A stretch of DNA of 64,000 bases, from assembly GCA_902729315.2 (NCBI GenBank), contig LR746279.1:1440001-1504000 (forward strand). Direction: 5' to 3'. How positions within the stretch are numbered: the first letter of the stretch is position 1; each line of letters starts with the position of its first letter. The position numbers and the translations under genes are program-made. A model generated the notes under the pieces. The model saw only the letters and a program-made list of their open reading frames with translations. It was not told the origin of the DNA and did not search any database. This stretch comes from Spirodela intermedia. Lineage: Eukaryota > Streptophyta > Magnoliopsida > Alismatales > Araceae. Positions 1 to 10,294 of this stretch are shown piece after piece.

Positions 1-166
1 TTCGGATCCCAATGGTGGAGACGTACGTCCGCTGCCTCAATCTCTCTGTGAGCGTGGGGATCGCCCTCTATGAGGCTTCCAGGCAGCTCAACTATGAACA
101 GCTCCAGTGCCCCACCTTGGTCAGCGAGGCGGCCCAAGGCCTCTTCATTTCAGAGGACATCTATGC

Positions 167-170
<4 letters not shown>
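1..170 (+). CDS. SpoU-family RNA 2'-O-methyltransferase, C-terminal end (partial)
   Basis: This is the last coding piece of a gene that begins before the window. The frame starting at base 3 reads RIPMVETYVRCLNLSVSVGI, then a helix-like ALYEASRQLNYEQLQ, and stops at TGA 168-170. The pattern 'IPM-x-LN-SVSV-I-YEA-RQ' is the hallmark of the C-terminal knot of SpoU/TrmL-type SPOUT methyltransferases, which methylate the ribose 2'-OH of tRNA or rRNA with S-adenosylmethionine; the SVSV-N region lines the cofactor and dimer interface in this family. Plant relatives of this type (TrmL-like, tRNA position 34) end in the same way. About 55 residues are visible, so substrate and compartment cannot be judged. 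The family call is strong; the exact subfamily is inferred. Confidence 0.85.

Positions 171-234
<64 letters not shown>
171..234 (+). repeat. (CT)n microsatellite directly after the methyltransferase stop codon
   Basis: About 28 almost uninterrupted CT units start at the base after the stop codon and so lie in the 3' untranslated region. Nothing else is evident up to base 402, which is the 3' flank shared with the convergent OTU gene. Confidence 0.9.
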
Positions 235-402
235 GGGCATTTATGCAAAAAAAATCCAAACCAACAGAAGCGGGTTTTTGTTTTTTAAAAAAAAAACATG
301 ATTCTTATGGTGTGGTGATCTCAGGGGCAATGAATGGATTTCAAGAACTGGAGGGATTAGATGGCAAATTTACCTCAGTACACGAGCCTTTAGGGCACAT
401 GG

Positions 403-1871
403 TCAAAGCCTTGACATCTGGCCCCTCTTTGATGGAATCTGCAAGGCTTCATAGTGCCCATAGCCGTGATAGAGAACCCTAATTGGGTTCTCCTTCCCAT
501 ATTCTTGGCCGTACTCGGCAATTGCTATCAGGCCGCCTGAGTCCTCGCTGTACATGTAGACTGTGATTGGCACCCTGAAGAAGGGAAACACCGTGTGAAA
601 AAGACTGATAGAACAACAAAGAAAGCATCTGGGCTGAGCCTGGGCTTTCCATCGCTTCATAGGAGGGGGCTGGGCCAGTCTGGACTCCACACTGTGAAGG
701 TGTCTGTGATACCGTGACAGATATATGCATGCATTTGAGATGGTGAGGAGAGGAAGGTGGAGGAACGAACTCTAAGACATGGGTCGCCATTAGTATCTCT
801 GGCTCTCCTCCCCACGCATGAGGTTTTCTGATCTGTGAAACGTATGAATCGAAGTCGCCCTCAATAAACCTGCATATGAGGAAAACACATGAATCAGAGC
901 ACCACTAAGAGCCGAATGCACGTAGATCATCTCAAATCCCTTGGCTCTTGACTCACCACTCAGTCTCTTCACGCCTCTTGATGAATTCATCAGCAACCTG
1001 CATTTGACAGGAGGAAAGAGGGCAATAACGCTAGATCAATACTTTTTATGCATGAAATTGTGCAGGGACCAGTTCATGAGTTAGGTTTATGGAGCCGTGA
1101 GGCCTTGGAAGCATACTTTGGAACGTAGTTCGTCGGCGAGTTCTCTCTGAAGGGCCTCATCGGGCACAGGCTTGCCTGATCGTAGGCAAGCCCCATGAGC
1201 CACCGAGCGGAAGAGACACCTCCCATCACCTGGTATGCCTGGAAGATGATGAAGAGCACCTGCTTCAGGGGGTACGTACGAAGACTTCAAGCACAACTCA
1301 AAGAACCCAAAAATAAAATGAATCGATCACCCGTGACAGCATAGTCTGTGAAGACTTTCTTCCCATGGGACAAGGGAAAGGCCGACCCATCACCGTCTCC
1401 GTCACCGGCCATGGGAGCATCAGCCGACACTGGCTGTGCACTTGCAAAGCTGACACACAGTCCAGACGCGGTTCCTCTTAGCAGCCACGTGCCAGGCTTC
1501 AAGATCCAACAGGTTCTAGAAATCCCTTCTTTTCTCACACACTGCTTCATGCCCACGCTGTGAAGCCGCAATGAGAGACTGAGATGGCCCACTCGGCCCT
1601 CTGTAGAGCATGCTAAACCGGAGACTGAAGATGAAGAGGAGCTACTGGTCTGCCGATAGTGAGAGAAGCTCGTCGATCTTCTGGGAATTGACCGAGAACC
1701 AAAGGGCAAAGCTGAGATCGATCTAGGTAAGGTGATCATTGCATAACATCTGGGTCTAAGTCGGCAAAAGTGATGATGGAGTATGGAATCAGACTGCGAC
1801 CCTGGGCCAGCAGACATCTGGTGGAAAATCTGTCTGAACGAGGATGAACTGAATGGCAGACGGATCATCAT
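403..1871 (-). CDS. OTU-domain cysteine protease (deubiquitinase)
   Basis: Five exons join in phase: 1871-1331, 1238-1117, 997-957, 869-771 and 574-403, giving 324 residues. An in-frame TGA two codons before the ATG at 1871 supports this start. The first about 180 residues are Ser-rich and poorly conserved, and may target or regulate the enzyme. Exon 2 carries the catalytic loop PGDGRCLFRSVAHG, where Asp and Cys of the DGxC motif are the usual OTU catalytic pair. Exon 4 has FIEGDFDSY and WGGEPEILMATHV. The last exon has VPITVYM and ends with GYGHYEAL, whose His is the usual catalytic His. OTU proteases cut isopeptide bonds after ubiquitin. The arrangement matches the plant group containing Arabidopsis At3g57810. 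All junctions are GT-AG; the donor before the last exon (gttcgt) is unremarkable. Substrate linkage is unknown. Confidence 0.9.
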
Positions 1872-3491
1872 CAGTCAACTTTGCAAACCCATTAGATTAA
1901 GAATCAGGGGAATGAAAAGAGATGTGGTTTGTTTCTAAACAGAAAAAAGTTTCACGCTAAATCTCTCCACATCTGTTCAGATGGAAAAGCTCAATCAGAT
2001 CCATGATCCCCAAACTTAGATTAAAATGACCATGCGCAAAAAAGAATGAACAATGTGAATATAACATGTTCAGGTGAAACGTATAGAGTCCAAATGAATT
2101 CATCGTTCATTCAATTCATGGAATGTGAAACGATCGCATACATCAGAGCAGAATCTGTCAATTCACTTCCACAACAAGTCAATATCTATACATTTTTAAT
2201 TAAATGTCAGGCGAGATGCAGGCTGAGCTCGGCTCCATGAGTTCTTGCTCTAATATTTGAGATAAAATGCATGTTCACTCGGATCAAGCAACCACCGGTG
2301 GATAAATGCAAAGAAGGCGTGCCCTTCTCGATCCAATTCTCACCCATAAAACGTGAGGAAATCAAAAATCCGCGGTGGTTCTTGTCTGTAACACAAAATG
2401 GAGTGTACCTATGAAACTAAGATCGAAACAATAACCTTAATTTGATTAAATCATATAAATATAGACGGCGACCGACTTTATGATACAGTCTCTCAAAAGA
2501 AAGTACAAAGAAATTCCTTCATCGATCCGTAAAACGAATGAATCAGCCAACAGATAACGATAAGTTTCACGTCAACTCCCCATTTCCCCAGAAAAAACGC
2601 TTCCCAATGCCCAAAAAACCGTAAACCCCAAGAGCAGAAGGAAATGTAAGAGATGGAAGGCGAATCTCATCTTCCCCGAGCTCGATACCTCGTCATGGAA
2701 AGCTCGAAGATTCCTAAACCGCCCTCCACTGGGAGAAAAGCTTCCACGCAATGGCTCAGATTCCCTCCAAATTCCCCTGCTCGGTGAAGCTACGGCCCTA
2801 TCTGAAGCAAGGAACAAATCCTCGCAGTCGGACGTTCCTGGAAGACTGTCGAGGAGTCTGACGAAGGTCGGTACCTCATGCTGAGAGGAATCCTGACCAT
2901 CGGATCAGGTGATGTACACGTGGAGGATCCGTCCGAAAATGGGCCGGTCCCAGGCCCGAAATGGAAAATAGGCTGGGCTTTTAAAACTTCTAGGCCCGGC
3001 CTAGTTAATGAGAGTTTTTTATAATAATGCATTTTTATTTATTTCTTTTAATAATCAAGGAGAGAGAGAGGGGTCAACGGGGGGGGGGGGGTAGACCGTA
3101 GCTATTTATACGCCGTATCATAGGTCTATAGCCCGTATATGCCTACATCTCTCCGTACAAATAGAGGTGCAATAGAGAGAGAAACAGGTACAGAGGGGGT
3201 GAGTTTAAATAATAGGGAGTGACTCAATCTTGGGGGGAAGGCAAGCATAAGAGGACAGGCCTCATCGAAGTCTCTTTCTAATTAGTTTATTTCTCTGCTT
3301 CAACTTGGGGGAGCCCGGCGATCTCTCCAGCGACCTATCCGGCGCCGGTGCTGCGCGCAGGTTCTGGCTCTTTCAGTCCCACTTCCAATCGATTTTTTGT
3401 CCAATTTTCATCGACTTCTGTCGATTTGGGTTGCGTGAGGGGTAAGGCTGGATGCGGTGATCCCGTTCGTCTGCCCGGAGCTTGAGGGGCT
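1872..3491. promoter_or_regulatory. Head-to-head intergenic region between OTU protease and cornichon
   Basis: The OTU (-) and cornichon (+) start codons face each other over 1.6 kb. The stretch 2500-2830 is gene-like in composition and is probably the OTU 5' leader exon. It holds a minus-strand short frame starting at 2670 and ending at 2572 (33 codons, MRFAFHLLHFLLLLGF..., strongly hydrophobic) that could be an upstream ORF. Around 2935-3002 are several GGGCC/GGCCC motifs, the site-II type element common in plant promoters of growth-related genes. A GA tract lies at 3060-3070 and a poly-G run near 3080-3090. Transcription starts are not visible, so the leader and promoter limits are inferred. 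Confidence 0.5.
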
Positions 3492-5371
3492 ATGGCCTGG
3501 GAGTTGGTGCTGTGGTTGTTTGCGTTCTTCTCAGTCATCTCCCTCATCGCCCTGACTGCTTATCAGGTACGCTCTCAGACTCCAGGTTCCTGGCCCGCAG
3601 GATTTCTGAGCTTCAAGGGGTGCATTGTTTTTTTCTCGTGAGGGTTTAACTCGAGATGATGGCATATGAATCGGATATGCTGTTTTTAAATTTGATATGT
3701 ACATATGCACATTTATATTCATCTGTATCTATTCGATGATCATGCAAAGCAAACCGCAGAGATCCGTGAACGAAAATAGGGGATTGAACATTTTTCTTTT
3801 AGATGTAGGGATCCGTGAAGTTTCTTATCAGGAGTAGAGAAAATCGATTAATAAGTGTTTGATATCCAAACAATATCAGTTGAACTGTTTGTAAGAAGTC
3901 TTATTGTGATTGCTTTTTATGTGACGTGTGGGGAATACATTTTGAACTGAACATGCCAATATATGGTGGTTTCTACCCATATTTTTACAAGTTTCTATAT
4001 GTAAGCAATACAACAAGAAGATTATCTAAACTATGAGTTGGGAACTGCAGTCAGAGGTGTAGTTTGAAACCTTCCATCCCACTTAGTGGCATCTATCTAA
4101 CACTTTCCTAAGTATCATCCTATGGTTGGAGTCTATTTTTTAAGTATGCTTTGATTGTATGCTCATTTGCCCGAGTTGCAGGTGCCGTTCGATTTCTTTC
4201 AAAGAGAATCATCATTGTTGGGTGATTCTTAGTGATTCTCAGTTGACAGAAATTCGTAAAATCTTGAAGAAGATGTCTGGAGAAGATGTTGAGCATGAAC
4301 ATAGTAGGGGATTATGGAAACCATAATTGATGGATTTAAAAAAGCTCCACCGAATTAGAATGGAAATATTTAGAAAATAAAAATCAGCCATTAGACGGGC
4401 TAAAAATCTTAAGAGAACCATTTGGTTCATTTTATATTTCTTCATAGTATTTTTATTTTATTTTTTATTAATTCAGTACACACCACTGCTGTCTACAACG
4501 CTACCTAAGAATCCTATGGAAGCTTTTCTACACACTACTGTTGCCACTTACCTGATATTTATCTGAGAACATTCAACTCTCTTTTTTTTTTGTTGAATTT
4601 TTTCATGACTTTTCAGGCATAATACGGGTATTTAATCGTTACTCGTTGACCTTATGGTGCAGCTAATCTGCTTGTCTGACCTGGAGTTTGACTACATCAA
4701 TCCATATGATTCTTCCTCGCGTATCAACGCCGTGGTTACCCCCGAGTTCGTGGTCCAAGGGGTGCTGTGCGTTCTCTTCCTCCTGTCCTTGCATTGGTTC
4801 CCATTTCTGATAATGGCGCCCATAACCTACTACCATTCGAAGCTGTAAGTGCCATTCCCACTCGTGTTCTCGCTTTTAATCCCATGTGCATTAATTCTGC
4901 TACAGTTTTCTGTTCATTTCCACGGATTCCATGCAGCATCATCATTGAGGACTAATATCCTCTTCCCATCCATTCTCTCTCTCCTCTCTTTCTCCTATCT
5001 CTCTCCTCTCTCTCTCTAGCTGGCTCGTTACCTGTGTTTTTCCCCGGCAATTCAGCCGCATGACTACGATTAAAACAGGGCGTAATCGATGTGTCTCAGG
5101 TATCTGAGCCGGAGGCATCTCCTTGATGTGACTGATATATTCAGTCTGCTGAGTGGAGAGAAGAAGTACCGGATGATCAAGCTCGGCTTCTACGTGACCC
5201 TCTTCATTGTCGTCATCTACAGGTCCTCCTCTCTTCCTCCTTCCTCGTTTATTTTGTAAAATATATATATAAAAAAAAACGAGTCTTGAAACCTTTCGCA
5301 GGCTCGTGATCACGGCGGTGGTCATGCTGGTGGACGAGGACGATCATCCACTCGATTCTCGAATATTCTAG
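3492..5371 (+). CDS. Cornichon family ER cargo receptor
   Basis: Four exons (3492-3566, 4663-4844, 5100-5222, 5302-5371) splice in phase to 149 residues, close to the usual 135-150 for plant cornichons. The protein starts MAWELVLWLFAFFSVISLIA, a membrane helix. It continues with the family signature ICLSDLEFDYINPYDSSSRI, then a second hydrophobic segment (VVQGVLCVLFLLSLHWFPFLI), the YYHSKLY loop, the RRHLLDVTDIF segment and a final helix (LGFYVTLFIVVIYRLVITAV). The C-terminus is acidic (VDEDDHPLD). Cornichons (yeast Erv14, animal CNIH) recruit membrane proteins into COPII vesicles at the endoplasmic reticulum; plant members do the same for transporters and receptors. The first intron is long (1.1 kb). 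Identification is firm; individual cargo is unknown. Confidence 0.96.
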
Positions 5372-6226
5372 ACCCCACCACGTGTTTCTGCGAGGGGGCC
5401 GAATCCCTCTGAAGCCCGGCCCACTACAGAAGCAAAAACATTGCTGGACGTTCTAGACTCTGGACCCCACGGCCAATAATGCTCTGACGGCGTATGATAG
5501 AAAGTACGGCTGGTGCTAGCATACGCCGGCATGGGCCCCACACGGCGCGGGCAGGTTTATGGGGGCGGTGTTTCCCTCGACCCATCACCATCACCATTAA
5601 GCCCGTTTAGCGGCGAAATGGGCCCAATTTTTGTATTTGGGCTTTAAATCTCGGCCCGTAAAATCGCCACGTCTGCTCTTGATGAAGAGAGAGAGAGACG
5701 GTATTTATCGTTGCTTGTTTCTCTCTCTTTGTCGTGTCGATGAGCCATGCCCGAGTTGACTCGCTTGTTCCCGGCTGGGGCTGGAACTCGGAGCCCTGCC
5801 GTGCCAACGGCATTAATGCGGGAAAACAACTTGTCGGGACAGCCGGGGGCCCAGTGTGTCGGCCCAGTACGGCCCACTACAGTTGAGCGATATGTTCACC
5901 GCCGGTGCACTATACGAAGGAAGGGGGGTGGGGACGAGGGACCCGTTATATAAATTTCCCCATCCTTCTCCGCTACAAAATCTCGAGTTCCTCGTGAAAA
6001 GCGGCTTCCGGTTTGGAGACCGAACCAGAGAGCTTCCCGCCAGAGCCGAGGGGTTGGGGGCTGTCTTCCGCCATCTTCAGCGCCAGTTCTTCCTGCGGAA
6101 AAGGAAATCGGGCTGGTTGCGGGGCGGAGGAGGCGAGATTGATCAGAGGAGCGGAGGAATTCTCGAAGATCCTCGCCGGAATTCTCGAGGCTGGCGGCCG
6201 GCGGCTGGCGGTGCTCGAGTGCCTCC
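5372..6226. promoter_or_regulatory. Intergenic region and bHLH promoter / 5' leader
   Basis: This 855-bp stretch separates cornichon from the bHLH gene. GGGCCC/GGCCCA/TGGGCC motifs recur (for example near 5410-5420, 5530, 5620-5640 and 5860-5875), and a GAGAGAGA tract sits near 5685-5700. The second half is GC-rich and probably holds the bHLH 5' leader. No convincing coding frame was found, because the long frames here are antisense shadows. Confidence 0.4.
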
Positions 6227-8122
6227 ATGGATCCGACGCGAGGCCCCGACGGCGGATCTGCAGACCGCCGGGAAATGCCGGAGGAGCTCCGGTTTAGGGA
6301 GATCCGTCGCGCAGGGAGGGAGCGAGAATCGGCTGCAGATAATGGGAGCGGCTCCTTCACGGCGCTCCTCGGCCTGCCGGCGAGCAGAGCGATTGAGCTG
6401 CTCCATGAGGTGGAGACCGGCCGCGGTCCCTTGATCCCGTTCGCGGAGGTCGAGAGGAACCAGCAGCTCCTCGGTGGATCTTGCTTCGCCGGCCTGCCGA
6501 CCTTCCCTTCCGATTCCGATCTCGTGGAACGAGCGTCGAGGTTCTCCGTCTTCGCCACGGAGGACTCCCCGCGGATGCCGAGTTCCGCCGTCTGCTCGGC
6601 GGAGGCGGTCAAGACGGAGCGGCCTGATTCGGACTCTAATCCCAACTCCCCCCTGCAACAACGGCCGCCGAAGAGGAAGGGACACTGTGACAAGAAGAAC
6701 AAGGTAACGGCATGTGGTGTCTTAGGGCTGGAGTTCCTATTTTTCAGAAGCTTTTGTAGATAAGATTTCTGGCCGTAGATGGCGCCAAGGTCGGTGACGT
6801 TTCTTCTTCTCTCTGTAGCTCAAGGCGTCCGGCAAGAGACCGAAGAGCAGGTCGGAGGGCGGCATCTCGAAGACCGTGGAGGAGAATGACGGCGGCGAGG
6901 AGGAAAAGCTTCCCTATGTCCACGTCCGAGCTCGCCGCGGCCAGGCCACTGACAGTCATAGCTTAGCCGAGAGGGTAATGACAACTACCGCTACCCTATC
7001 CCCGGGATTCGTGAATACTCCGCCATTGATCCCCTGCAGTCACAAGGATCAATCGAATTAAACTGTGGTCGCGTATTTGACCCCCTTCTTCCCCGGTCTT
7101 CCCAGGCGAGGAGGGAGAAGATAAACGCCCGGATGAAGCTGCTCCAGGAGCTAGTCCCCGGCTGCAACAAGGTCTCTCTCTCTCTCTCTCGTGAAATAGT
7201 TAGAGAAAAGTAGGTAGCTCTGCCCGGCCGACCGCGGTCTATGGAGAACATAATGGCATTTACGTCAATTCCGCATCATCAGGTGTTGGCCCTCTTGATC
7301 GAACGGTATCCGATGATTTTACGTGGCCATGTATCCTTCACCCCCCGCCCTCACGCGTCTCTATCAATGAAGAGAAGACGTAGGCGAGTTTTTTTTTCTG
7401 TGGGGCCCGTGGCCGCTTTTCAATGGACGACGGGACCCACACGGCGCCAGGCCGTTCTACCTAATGTACAGCGTGAAGGATGCGTTGGAAGTGGACCTTT
7501 TCCTAAACATATTATATATGAATATTTATTTATTTTATCTTCTTTTTTCCAGATCTCGGGGACGGCACAGGTGCTGGACGAGATCATTAACCACGTTCAG
7601 TCCCTCCAGAGGCAGGTCGAGGTGAGATACCCCACCTGCTCGCTTAGGTCCCACTCTCTCTCTCTCCTCACTCTCTCTCTCTCTCTCTTGGTGGCAGTTC
7701 CTGTCGATGCGGCTGGCCGCGGTGAACCCCGGGATCGACTTCGCCGGGCTCGACAGCTTTCTGGCCGCTGTAAGTACTCGTCCTCGTCCTCGTCCTCCGT
7801 GGGGGGGAAGCGGTACTCTCGGGAATCTCCAGCCACGGCGGGGAGCAGCGTGGCGACCTTGCTTGGCCGGCGCAATTTAATTATGGCCTCGGGGGCAGCA
7901 GTCCCCGTTTCTTCCTTCCCGCGTCATCATCGCTTGATTCTGATTTTTGATCTTTAATGTCAGAACGGAGGGGCACCGAGGCCGGAGCAGCCGGCGCTGT
8001 GGCCGGAAGCCCACCGGCCAGTGCGCCTGGCGGACATCCTGCCGAAGCCTGTGCCGCAGTCGTTGTGGGGGAGGGGCGTCGTCGTCCTCCCCGGAAATCC
8101 CAACTCTGCTGCGACCCTGTAA
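6227..8122 (+). CDS. bHLH transcription factor, bHLH48/60-like (subgroup XII)
   Basis: Six exons (6227-6703, 6819-6974, 7106-7171, 7553-7621, 7698-7769, 7964-8122) are all phase 0 and give 332 residues. Residues 1-160 are low-complexity and acidic with a basic patch ([13 protein letters not shown]). The DNA-binding region starts with [19 protein letters not shown], continues with [20 protein letters not shown], and the second helix is [20 protein letters not shown]. The basic region carries the His-Glu-Arg triad (HSLAERARR) expected of E-box/G-box binders. The sequence after the helix ([15 protein letters not shown]) is typical of the plant subgroup that contains bHLH48, bHLH60 and CIB-like factors, involved in growth, flowering and gibberellin responses. 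The exon split through the bHLH is the conserved one. The gene converges on COM1 with only 148 bp between stop codons. Confidence 0.92.
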
Positions 8123-8270
8123 ATACAGGTAGCTCCTCCCCCCTACCATTCCCCGAGCCGGGACGCAGCCACCGCCGCTTTGTGTATACTGACCGGTAAG
8201 AGGAGTAGAATGAATGAGGGCGAAGAAGATCGAATTTTTTCAGATCTTTCCTGGTTGGTTGGAGCTGCTG

Positions 8271-9633
8271 TCACGTCTCAGAATCGAACCCGATATTCCA
8301 GAATCCTTCGGGGGTCATGGGAGGGGCGTGCCTGTAGCGGTGCCTCGAGACGCCTTCGTGGTGCTCGCAGCGGACGTCGCCGGCGCTGCTCCTCCCGTCC
8401 CTGCCGCCGGGAAGCACGGCGTCGTAGAACTTCTCGCACTGCCTGCACTCCACGCCCTTGAGATTCTCCCGCTCCGCCTTCTTCCTCACGGGCTCCACGT
8501 ACTTAAAGAACCCCCATACTCCTCCGTGCGGCTTCTGGATCGAAGTCTCCGCCGCTGCGGCGGCGTCCATCTCCTTTATCTCGCCCTCTGATTCATGGGA
8601 CGACGGTTCATCCCCAGGCGACTGCCCCGATCTTCTTCCTCTGACGGCCTCCATGGGAGTGTCCAGAAAATCGTCGTGAGGATCCACCCCTCCAGCTTCC
8701 CGGCGCCCGCGAGTGTCCACCCACGGCGAACGAGTCGACCTCGGTCCCGCCGCCCGAGCGGGCTCCATGCTCCCCGTGGAACGCCGAGAACGAATTGAGC
8801 CGCCGCGAGCGGGGAGAACCCCTGACTCTTCCTCTGCCATCGGAGCCACTGGAGTGGACCTCGGATCTCTGATGGTCTTCGGATCTACAGGCACCAGACG
8901 ATTCGCGCGATATTCATCCAACAGAAGCGAAGGAGAATTCTGAGGTATTGGGGGAGGATTCGAAATGGAGCTTGCCTTGGGGAGTCTTCCGCTTGTGAGG
9001 GAGAGACATTGGCGAGCCCCTCTCGCCGTCCGTGCCATCACTGATCTCCGCCACGAGACCGGCCTTTCGGAGCAGGAACCTGTACTGAGACTTCAAGTGC
9101 TTGTATCTCTCCTCCAACTTGGTCCAACTCTTGGCAAGCTGCTTCCGCCTGAAGGTCTCCTCCGAGAGCTCGAGATCTTTCTGATCGATCTGCCGCTGCA
9201 ACTTCTCCTGCAACTGCCTGCACTCCTCCCTCACGTCGGCGATGGCCGTCTCGCTGATCCTCTCGGCGCTCTCCAGCTTCGCCAGAATCCGCGCCATCTC
9301 CGCCTTCTCTGCCTTCTCCCGCTCCAGAGAAACGGCCATGCGCATCGTTTCCTCCTCCGCCTTCTCCTTCTGGAGGCGGAACTCCTCGACCTGGCGCAGC
9401 AGGGAGGCCTCCTTCCTCCTCCAATCCTCCTCGACGGAGATCTGCTTCTGAAGCCTCCGCGACCGAGATCTGATCCTCGGGAAGAGCTGGCTGCAGAAGA
9501 TGAACTCGATGTGGGAGATCCGGTCCTTCACCTCCTGGATCGTGGCCACCAGCACAGTGCTGAGCCCGGCCATGACCTCCGCATCGTCGCCTCCGCCGCC
9601 GCCGTGTCCTCCTTCCCACAGATCTCCTTCCAT
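8271..9633 (-). CDS. COM1: COM1/GR1, plant homologue of Sae2/CtIP (DNA end-resection factor)
   Basis: Two overlapping frames together make one protein. The first (9633 down to about 9040) starts MEGDLWEGG and is a long coiled coil (WRRKEASLLRQVEEFRLQKE through LEERYKHLKSQYRFLLRK). The second runs to the stop at 8271 and carries the Sae2/CtIP C-terminal signature: GVDPHDDFLDTP, GVECRQCEKFYDAVLPGG, CEHHEGVSRHRYRHAPP and ending GFWNIGFDSET. COM1 works with the MRE11 complex to remove SPO11 and start resection of meiotic breaks; the CxxC and RHR motifs are the conserved core. The frame change lies between about 9080 and 8915. An 88-bp GT-AG intron (9079-8992) joins the frames in phase and gives 424 residues, but a 1-bp indel would do the same. 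The family is certain; the junction is not. Confidence 0.85.
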
Positions 9634-10294
9634 CTTCTCCGCAGCGGCGCCGCCCCAACCCTCCCGGCGAGCGAAACTTTCAAACTGGAGATTCCCGCCC
9701 CTGTAAATAAAGAACCAGGTCTTATAAAGGCCCCTTTAAATAATCGATCGACTTACATATAAACCCTTTTGCATTAAAGTTAATAGCATAAAATCCCTGA
9801 AAAACGATTAATTACATATGTATTGGTACCCACTAAACTTCACCCTCCCATATAAATATAACCCTCTTGATAAATCTGACGGCAGAGGATAGAAGACCGA
9901 GCGTTTTCAGAGACTGTTTTATGATCGGACGGTCCACAAAGCGGGGTTGCTCCAGGAGAAATCAGCTTCCAACTCCGAGGAGAAGGCAGGATTACCTATA
10001 AACCCTTCTAAAAAATTAATAATTTAAAACCCCGAGATATTATATTTATTATATATATACACTGTTCCTTTATGCTCGTCTAATGGGCGCGGTGGCCCAA
10101 ATAGTGAATTCACCCTCCTCACGATTCTAGCATGTAAAGATACCCCTCCGGCTAAATCGGACGGCGGAGAAAAGAAGACTCAACCCTTCTAAAGTACCGT
10201 CGCATGATCGAACGGCCCACAATTCGGGGGCGTTCCCAGAGAAATCAGGCTTACAAACCCCACCCAAGGAGAGGCCAGTCCTCCCCCGCCTGGA
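9634..10294. promoter_or_regulatory. Shared promoter of COM1 (-) and PPR gene (+)
   Basis: The two start codons are 661 bp apart and head-to-head, so this stretch must contain both promoters and leaders. Most of it is the two-copy repeat annotated separately. Between the copies is an AT-rich segment (10010-10070, ttatatttattatatatatac) that could serve as a TATA region, and a GGCCCA-type site near 10090-10100. No coding potential was seen. Confidence 0.45.
9830..10285 (+). repeat. Two diverged direct copies of a ~170-bp block in the COM1/PPR promoter
   Basis: Copy 1 (about 9835-9995) and copy 2 (about 10105-10285) share an ordered set of words: 'cttcaccctcc / ttcaccctcc', 'taaatctgacggc / taaatcggacggc', 'aga(g)gaaaagaagac', 'atgatcggacggtcca / atgatcgaacggccca', 'caaagcgggg / caattcgggg', and 'gagaaatcag-ctt'. 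They differ by many substitutions and small indels, so the duplication is not recent. The blocks lie in direct orientation about 270 bp apart and end just upstream of the PPR start. Confidence 0.75.

Noticed and set aside
70-301. Ser-Leu repeat frames over the CT tract
   Set aside because: They are pure translation of a microsatellite downstream of the methyltransferase stop codon; the same holds for frames at 23337-23640, 26423-26714 and 44516-44898.
5896-6702. 268-codon minus-strand frame opposite bHLH exon 1
   Set aside because: The plus-strand frame is in phase with a complete bHLH protein; the antisense frame is a by-product of GC-rich codons.
8965-9762. 265-codon Leu-rich plus-strand frame opposite COM1
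   Set aside because: It resembles a leucine-rich repeat only because it reads antisense to a Glu/Lys/Arg-rich coiled coil; COM1 has a recognised conserved C-terminus.
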